Positions 59,157 to 64,000 of a stretch of 64,000 nt of DNA are shown here, piece after piece. Source of the DNA: Spirochaetaceae bacterium UBA5556 (lineage in GTDB: Bacteria > Spirochaetota > Spirochaetia > Treponematales > Rectinemataceae). Position 1 is the first letter of the stretch. Every line of letters starts with the position of its first letter. The notes under the pieces are model-generated. The model saw nothing but the letters and a program-made list of their open reading frames with translations, searched no databases and was not told the origin of the DNA. The position numbers and the translations under genes were made by a program. The stretch lies in contig DIMW01000010.1 of the NCBI GenBank assembly GCA_002425765.1, positions 1 to 64,000 on the forward strand, given 5' to 3'.

Positions 59157-60574
59157 CGAAGATTCGATATATTGGGATACTGGTTTCACTGTGCATCACG
59201 GTCTCGCTCGCCGCGGCAAAGGAAGAGGAGGGAGCGACCTCGCTCGCCGCGGTGAGCCCGGAAGGTTTCGGCACTTCAGTCTCATCCGAGATGAGCGCCG
59301 GAGAGACGGCGATCGAATCGCCCGAAGAACTCCAAAGCACACCGCTTGAGGAAAGCGACGAGACGCCCGACCTGAGTCAGCTTCAGCCCGAGGAGCTCAG
59401 CATCGAAGAACAGGCCAAGAATCTTCAATACGACATTCCCATGCCCTGGGGTCACGAGCTTTTCGAAAAATACCGGCAATACTATTTAAGCGACGGCGGC
59501 CGTAAAATCCTGCTCGCGACAATGGAGAGAGCGGCCCCCTTCATGGACTACATTCAATCCAAAGTGACCGAATATGGCGTCCCACAGGAATTGGCCTATT
59601 TGCCCGTCATCGAGTCGGCGTTTTCACCCTTCGCCGTTTCCAGAAGCGGGGCGACGGGAATCTGGCAATTCATGAGAAATTCAATCAGCGGGTATGGAAT
59701 GACGGTCACCGACTGGGTGGACGACCGGCGCGATTTCATGAAGAGCACCGATGCGGCGCTCAATAAGCTTGTCGATAATTACAACGACGTAAAGGACTGG
59801 CCACTCGCCATCGCCGCGTACAACGCGGGACTTGGCGCGCTGCGGCGTGCCGTCAATGCTATGGGTGGAGACACCGATTTCTGGAACATCTACGACAAAG
59901 GGCTTGTTTCAAAGCAAGCCTTGGATTATGTGCCGAAATTCCTCGCGGTAGCCTCGATTCTCCGCTATCCGGATCTCTACGGACTGAAATTGCCCTCATC
60001 TTCCATCAAATGGGAAGCAATTCCCCTTGACAGACAGATCGATATCAAACTGCTTGCCGCCAAAGCCGAGATCCCGCTCGACACCCTCAAGCTCGGCAAC
60101 GCCGAATTGCACTATACCATTACGCCACCGGAAGACGCGCACCTTTTAAAAATCCCCGCCGATAAAACGGAGGAAGTGAAGGCCATCCTTTCCGACCCGA
60201 ACACCCCGCTCGTGCACTACGAAATCTACAGGGTAAAAGAGGGCGACACCCTCACCGCCATTTCGAAGCATTACGGCGTCTCCATCTCGATGATCGTCAA
60301 GGTGAACGCCGGGCTCAATCCGGATCGGCTCAAGATTGGCCAAAAACTCATGATCCCGCTCTCGCTCCAACCGCTCAATCCCCCCAGCAATTCTGCGGGG
60401 GGCGGCGCGGGTAGTGTCCAGACATCGACGTACACAATACAAAAAGGCGACACGCTCTACAGCCTCGCGAGACGATACGGCACCACAGCCCAAAAATTAG
60501 CGAATCTCAATGGTATTTATATGAATTCCATTCTGAGAATTGGACAAAAACTAAAAGTGCCGGCCGCGCCATAA
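59153..60574 (+). CDS. lytic murein transglycosylase with two LysM domains (MltD-like)
   Basis: 473 aa. Signal peptide (IGILVSLCITVSLAAA), an acidic Ser/Glu-rich linker to ~90, then an SLT domain: PQELAYLPVIESAFSPFAVS (catalytic Glu), GATGIWQFM and IAAYNAGLGALRRA. Two LysM modules at the C-terminus: YRVKEGDTLTAISKHYGV and YTIQKGDTLYSLARRYGT, separated by a Gly/Ser-rich spacer. It cleaves peptidoglycan in the periplasm. Translationally coupled to the upstream TPR lipoprotein. Confidence 0.94.
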   Translation: MTKIRYIGILVSLCITVSLAAAKEEEGATSLAAVSPEGFGTSVSSEMSAGETAIESPEELQSTPLEESDETPDLSQLQPEELSIEEQAKNLQYDIPMPWGHELFEKYRQYYLSDGGRKILLATMERAAPFMDYIQSKVTEYGVPQELAYLPVIESAFSPFAVSRSGATGIWQFMRNSISGYGMTVTDWVDDRRDFMKSTDAALNKLVDNYNDVKDWPLAIAAYNAGLGALRRAVNAMGGDTDFWNIYDKGLVSKQALDYVPKFLAVASILRYPDLYGLKLPSSSIKWEAIPLDRQIDIKLLAAKAEIPLDTLKLGNAELHYTITPPEDAHLLKIPADKTEEVKAILSDPNTPLVHYEIYRVKEGDTLTAISKHYGVSISMIVKVNAGLNPDRLKIGQKLMIPLSLQPLNPPSNSAGGGAGSVQTSTYTIQKGDTLYSLARRYGTTAQKLANLNGIYMNSILRIGQKLKVPAAP

Positions 60575-60653
60575 ATGCGGAGGGGGCGGAACCCTTTACC
60601 CCCTTTTTGCCCGTATGCCCACCCCTGTACTTGGGCGCTACGCCTGCGGCCTG

Positions 60654-61883
60654 TTACGGCATCATCGCGAGCGTCGCGAACACTTTTGCGTCGCCGATGA
60701 TATTCGCGATATCGGCATTTTCGTTCGGCTGATGGGCGGTCTCATTCATCTTGGACCACACGACGCAGTCAAACCCGGCCTTACGTAAATACGCGCCCAC
60801 CGTGCCACCCCCGATTCCTATCGGCCTCGCCTCCACACCATACACATGCCGGACCGCTTCGGCGAGCATCTTCACTATCGGCGAATCCGCAGGCGTCGCC
60901 CTCGACTCAGTCGACTGCACGACATCGAGCTGTATCTTCACGCCGTACTCGGCCTCGATCGCGCGCGCTAGCCTCGCGACCTCTTCGAGCGCGACGGCGA
61001 CCGGATAGACCGGCAAAATGCGCATATCGACATAAAACACGTCTTCGCCGGGAATCGTGTTTACATTCGGAACATTCGCCTCTTTCTTGGTGGGATTGAT
61101 CGTGCTCCGGTCGGGGCTAAACAGGGAATCGCGCGCGGTAAATGTCGATTTCTCAAGCCGGTGAATGCGCAGCGCGAGGTCAGACGCGGCAAGAAATGCG
61201 TTGGCGCCTTTGTCGGGCATCGCCGCGTGCGTCTGCTTGCCCTTGGTCGTCACCTTGAGCCAGCAGATGTTCTTTTCGGCGACCTCAATCTCCGTCGCAT
61301 CGGAGGAGCCGCCATCGGGGATGATGATGAGGTCGTCTTTGCCGAAAAGATGGTGGTGCTCAAGCAGATACTGTATGCCGAACTTAGACCCGACTTCCTC
61401 GTCCGCGATAAAAAGAAGTTTTATCGTGCGCTCCGGAACAAGGCCGAGTCTGAGAAAAGCAAGCGCCGCAAAAACTGATGACACAAGACCTTGCTGGTTA
61501 TCTTCTACGCCACGTCCATAGAGCTTGCCATCCTTCGCGATGACCTTCCAGGGGTCAGTTTCCCAAAGACTGCGCTCGCCCTCCGGCACGACATCGAGGT
61601 GCGACATAATCCACAGCGGGTCCTCCGATCGCTTGCCGGGGATAGTCGCCACCATATTCGGGCGGACTTTCGAGGGGACTCTTGAATCCGGGGCGTCAAA
61701 ATGCTGGATACTCGTAATCCCCTGCTTCTTGAGCCATGTCTCAAGGACAGCGGCCTTCTCGATCTCTCCATGACCGTCTGACTCTGGCGCCAAAGCGGGG
61801 TAGGAGGTAAGAAGCGTTTCAAGCCCGATGATATCCTTTTCCTGCGAATCTAAAAATTGCTGTATCTGAGCGAGTGGGGTCAT
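60654..61883 (-). CDS. M20-family metallopeptidase (Sapep/PepV-like dipeptidase)
   Basis: 409 aa. Cytoplasmic di-metal peptidase: IMSHLDVVPEG (His/Asp ligand), LYGRGVEDNQQGLVSSVFA (bridging Asp), FIADEEVGSKFGIQYLL (catalytic and ligand Glu), and ATPADSPIVKMLAEA with GIGGGTVGAYLRKAGFDCV at the C-terminus. The Glu-Glu pair and length fit the Sapep/DapE-ArgE-like group better than aminoacylases. It could act on dipeptides, carnosine-type or N-acyl compounds. AAAGGGAAAG precedes the ATG. Confidence 0.88.
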   Translation of the reverse strand: MTPLAQIQQFLDSQEKDIIGLETLLTSYPALAPESDGHGEIEKAAVLETWLKKQGITSIQHFDAPDSRVPSKVRPNMVATIPGKRSEDPLWIMSHLDVVPEGERSLWETDPWKVIAKDGKLYGRGVEDNQQGLVSSVFAALAFLRLGLVPERTIKLLFIADEEVGSKFGIQYLLEHHHLFGKDDLIIIPDGGSSDATEIEVAEKNICWLKVTTKGKQTHAAMPDKGANAFLAASDLALRIHRLEKSTFTARDSLFSPDRSTINPTKKEANVPNVNTIPGEDVFYVDMRILPVYPVAVALEEVARLARAIEAEYGVKIQLDVVQSTESRATPADSPIVKMLAEAVRHVYGVEARPIGIGGGTVGAYLRKAGFDCVVWSKMNETAHQPNENADIANIIGDAKVFATLAMMP

Positions 61884-61895
61884 GGTCTTTCCCTT

Positions 61896-62879
61896 TCATG
61901 CGTCATGCGCAAAATGGTGTGTATACGCACGCCACGACGTGGCGATAATGGTTTCTACATCAGAATGTTTCGCCTCCCAGCCGAGCAGGTCCTTTGCCGC
62001 CGCGCTTGAGGCGACGAGCTTCGCGGGGTCACCCGGTCTGCGTCCTGTCATCACCATGGGGATGGATCGACCGGTGATTTTCCGAGCCGCATCAAGAATC
62101 TCGAGCACCGAAAGACCCTGTTCCGAGCCGAGGTTGACGGCGAAGCTCCGTGGCTCCTTCATAAGGCGCACGAGGGCCGCGCAATGCGCCTCGGCAAGGT
62201 CGGTCACATGGATGTAGTCGCGCACGCCGGAACCGTCCGGCGTGGGATAATCGGTGCCGAATACTTCAAGATGCGGCCGCAGACCCACCGCGACCTCCAT
62301 GATAACGGGAACCAAATTAGCCGGATTTTTTTCAAGCCCATGCACTCTGCCCTCCAGATCATACCCGGCGGCGTTAAAGTATCGCAGTGCCACGAACCTG
62401 AGCCCCTTGAGCCTGTCGTACCACTCGAGGCAGCGCTCGATCTCGAGCTTGGTAAAACCATAAAAATTGGTGGGGTCCTTTGGGTGCGCCTCATCGATCG
62501 GCAGATATTTCGGCTCACCATAGATCGCCGCCGAAGACGAAAACACGAGTCGAGAAATTCCCGCTTCGCACGCCGCATTGAGAATGTTAATTGTCCCGGT
62601 CAGGTTTTGAGTAGCGTATTTTTCGGGCCTACGCATGGATTCCCCCGCGGCCTTGGCCGCGGCGAGATGCACTGCGGCGTCATACCCCTGTTTCATGACC
62701 GAGACGAGCCAAGGATAATCCAGAATGTCACCCCTGAAAAAAGCATACTCGGGAAAGAGATTCTCTTCGGTGCCGGAAGAAAGGTTGTCGATGATACTGA
62801 TGTCATGGCCCTTGTCGGCGAGCAGCCTGGCCACATGGCTGCCAATATAGCCCGCTCCGCCGATGACCAATACTTTCAT
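61896..62879 (-). CDS. galE: UDP-glucose 4-epimerase
   Basis: 327 aa. Extended SDR interconverting UDP-glucose and UDP-galactose. NAD motif MKVLVIGGAGYIGSHVARLL, catalytic FSSSAAIYG and YGFTKLEIE (YxxxK), FNAAGYDLEG, and substrate site TPDGSGVRDYIHVTDLAEAH. ATG 62879 has GGAGG ten bases upstream. It starts ~180 bases from divergent nadE and ends 12 bases before the M20 peptidase start, so the two may be co-transcribed. Supports surface or glycolipid sugar supply. Confidence 0.95.
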   Translation of the reverse strand: MKVLVIGGAGYIGSHVARLLADKGHDISIIDNLSSGTEENLFPEYAFFRGDILDYPWLVSVMKQGYDAAVHLAAAKAAGESMRRPEKYATQNLTGTINILNAACEAGISRLVFSSSAAIYGEPKYLPIDEAHPKDPTNFYGFTKLEIERCLEWYDRLKGLRFVALRYFNAAGYDLEGRVHGLEKNPANLVPVIMEVAVGLRPHLEVFGTDYPTPDGSGVRDYIHVTDLAEAHCAALVRLMKEPRSFAVNLGSEQGLSVLEILDAARKITGRSIPMVMTGRRPGDPAKLVASSAAAKDLLGWEAKHSDVETIIATSWRAYTHHFAHDA

Positions 62880-63064
62880 GCGTTCTGCCTCCTCGATAGA
62901 AATGAACACGATTCACGGCTCATGGTTTTTCGCATGATACCGTCAATGCGAACAAATAAAAAGCCATCGAGACGCGGCAAGAAACTTCCTCAACCCAGAC
63001 CTTTGGGCTATAATAAAATGCGCGTGAGTTTCCGGTGTGTGAAGAAAAGAGAAGGGGTCTCTCT

Positions 63065-63919
63065 ATGTCCGAAGAAAAAGAAAGGATCGTAGAATTCATC
63101 AGAGCACAAATCGCCGCGCACGAATTCGGGGGAGCGGTGGTCGGGATCAGCGGCGGAATCGATTCGGCCGTCGTTGGCACACTGTTGACGGAAGCCCTGG
63201 GAAAACACAACGTATTCGGACTCCTTCTGCCCGAACGAGATTCGTCAAAAACCACGGTCGCTGATTCGGTCATGGTGTGCGAATTCCTGGGAATCCACTA
63301 CTCGATAAGAAGTATTACCCCGCTTGTGAGAAAACTGGGCGTATACAGGATGAAGCCGCCCGCGTTTCTTTTCCCAAGGAAAATACAAGAAGGGTATGCC
63401 AGAGCCCAGTGGCTGAACACGGCCAATCCCTACATCAATGATCTCAAAAACTCCGGCGGGGAAGCAAACAGAAAGAATCTCGCGTATTACAGGACCAAAC
63501 ACCGATTCAGAATGATCGCGCTGTACTATGAGGCGGAGCAAAGAGGGTACGCGGTTGTCGGCACCACCAATAAGACGGAGTACCTTACGGGTTTTTATAT
63601 CAAATGGGGAGACGATTCCAGCGATATCGAACCCATCATGCACGTATATAAGACGCAGGTGTTTGAGCTGGCAAAAGAGCTTGGGATTCCCAAAAGGATC
63701 ATCGAGAAAAAACCGAGTCCGGACATAGCTCCCGGCATCACCGATGAATTTGCCATGGGCATCGCGTATGGCGACCTGGACAGGATCTTGCAGAAAATCG
63801 AGCTCGATCAGTCGCTCTCCGATGAAAAACAAGATGTCGTCGAAAAGGTCCGGGAAATTCTCTCGTCCGCCAAATACCGGAATACCAGGAACATCAATCT
63901 GTTGCACGGTGAAACGTAA
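63065..63919 (+). CDS. nadE: NAD synthetase (short, ammonia-type NadE)
   Basis: 284 aa. Amidates deamido-NAD with ammonia and ATP. PP-loop VVGISGGIDSAVVGTLL, then GLLLPERDSS, YAVVGTTNKTEYLTGFYIKWGDDSSDIEPIMHVYKTQV, and PSPDIAPGITDEFAMG. It lacks the N-terminal CN_hydrolase glutaminase domain, so it uses free ammonia. ATG at 63065 with AGAAGGGG upstream. Divergent from galE. The sequence YRMKPPAFLFPRKIQEGYAR between the first two motifs is somewhat unusual. Confidence 0.85.
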   Translation: MSEEKERIVEFIRAQIAAHEFGGAVVGISGGIDSAVVGTLLTEALGKHNVFGLLLPERDSSKTTVADSVMVCEFLGIHYSIRSITPLVRKLGVYRMKPPAFLFPRKIQEGYARAQWLNTANPYINDLKNSGGEANRKNLAYYRTKHRFRMIALYYEAEQRGYAVVGTTNKTEYLTGFYIKWGDDSSDIEPIMHVYKTQVFELAKELGIPKRIIEKKPSPDIAPGITDEFAMGIAYGDLDRILQKIELDQSLSDEKQDVVEKVREILSSAKYRNTRNINLLHGET

Positions 63920-63940
63920 GCGGTATAAGCCTCCGAGGGT

Positions 63941-63966
63941 AAAAAAACCACCTCCAAGGGAAGTGG
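63941..63966 (-). terminator. terminator of the partial tRNA gene
   Basis: Minus-strand stem CCACTTCC / GGAGGTGG with a CTT loop, followed by seven T, positioned 7 bases after the tRNA 3' end. Confidence 0.85.
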
Positions 63967-63972
63967 CCCAAA

Positions 63973-64000
63973 TGCCGCCGACCAGAATCGAACTGGTGAC
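63973..64000 (-). tRNA. 3' end of a tRNA, cut by the right edge
   Basis: The minus strand shows T-arm ACCAG-TTCGATT-CTGGT and a 3' acceptor CGGCGGC with discriminator A; CCA is not encoded. The anticodon lies beyond the window, so the isotype cannot be named. The 5' acceptor must read GCCGCCG. Confidence 0.85.

Noticed and set aside
60575..60653. Terminator between the lytic transglycosylase and M20 genes
   Set aside because: G5/C5 runs with a T5 tail are present, but the loop and stem are poor; not strong enough to list as a feature.
60654..61883. Calling the M20 peptidase DapE to complete the lysine pathway
   Set aside because: It is 45 kb from the lysine operon and its motifs fit Sapep/PepV-type dipeptidases as well or better; no evidence for succinyl-DAP specificity.
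1..64000. CRISPR array, prophage, restriction-modification or other defence island
   Set aside because: No regularly spaced direct repeats, phage structural genes, methyltransferases or nuclease/helicase defence clusters were seen. The only mobile signals are at 1-2.65 kb.

Overview
The window is a 64 kb piece of a moderately GC-rich (roughly 55-60 percent by eye) anaerobe-type bacterial chromosome. It most resembles a spirochaete of the treponeme/spirochaete lineage. That placement is an inference. It rests on the gene set: a SerC-SerA-DUF1015 cluster, a FliG-C-like protein, a CHASE2 cyclase, a LysM lytic transglycosylase with TPR lipoproteins, DUF4105, DUF1576, and an ExoI of the SbcB type. 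No rRNA or other decisive marker is present.

Layout. 1-2.65 kb is a mobile-DNA corner: an open-ended RHS/YD-repeat fragment, an AT-rich DUF4304-like (putative immunity) gene, an intact IS3-family element with a 3-bp target duplication, and a frameshifted IS256-type transposase remnant. 2.65-7.9 kb is a minus-strand run (nif3-like, lspA, a small membrane protein, DUF1015, serA, serC), preceded by a short promoter-terminator unit. 8.3-9.8 kb holds a two-gene unit with a FliG-C-like protein. 9.9-16.1 kb is a minus-strand lysine/proline operon, asd-lysC-dapB-dapA-dapD-proC, with a lysine riboswitch in front. A divergent sigma-54 activator and a degenerate beta-lactamase-fold membrane protein follow to 19.3 kb. 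19.3-24.1 kb is a livJHMGF branched-chain amino-acid importer.

24.3-30.3 kb contains an FAD oxidoreductase, a CDF transporter, a class II synthetase-like gene that I read as an asparagine synthetase or AsnRS-like enzyme, and a bioY-ecfA-ecfT biotin ECF transporter. The synthetase-like gene sits behind a textbook attenuator with an Asn-rich leader peptide. 30.4-37.2 kb (minus) has a CHASE2 adenylate/guanylate cyclase with an 11-G tract in its coding region, an M48 peptidase, an SH3-like protein, exonuclease I, and DUF1576. 37.3-42.6 kb carries a P5C dehydrogenase, a ZIP transporter, an SDR with a divergent TetR gene, and a patatin. 42.6-49.5 kb is a plus-strand run: mrp and a DUF134-NifX fusion behind a perfect palindrome, then a class V aminotransferase, DUF432-mscS, a VOC protein, a small lipoprotein and a PEGA protein, with a cyclophilin on the minus strand. 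49.7-64 kb holds an aldehyde dehydrogenase, a metal P-type ATPase with its ArsR regulator, DUF4105, tRNA-Pro(GGG), a TIGR02757-TPR pair, a lipoprotein-lytic transglycosylase pair, an M20 dipeptidase, galE, nadE and the 3' end of a second tRNA.

The most rewarding signals are regulatory: (1) the Asn leader-peptide attenuator at 28.0-28.2 kb with a translationally coupled 42-codon ORF; (2) the 22-bp perfect palindrome on the mrp promoter next to a gene fusing a DUF134 HTH to a His-rich NifX-like domain that has its own internal start; (3) the G11 tract in the cyclase, a phase-variation candidate; (4) a roughly 93-nt promoter-terminator unit ahead of nif3; (5) a terminator hairpin whose U-tract is the start of the DUF432 gene. 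No CRISPR array, prophage or complete defence system was seen.
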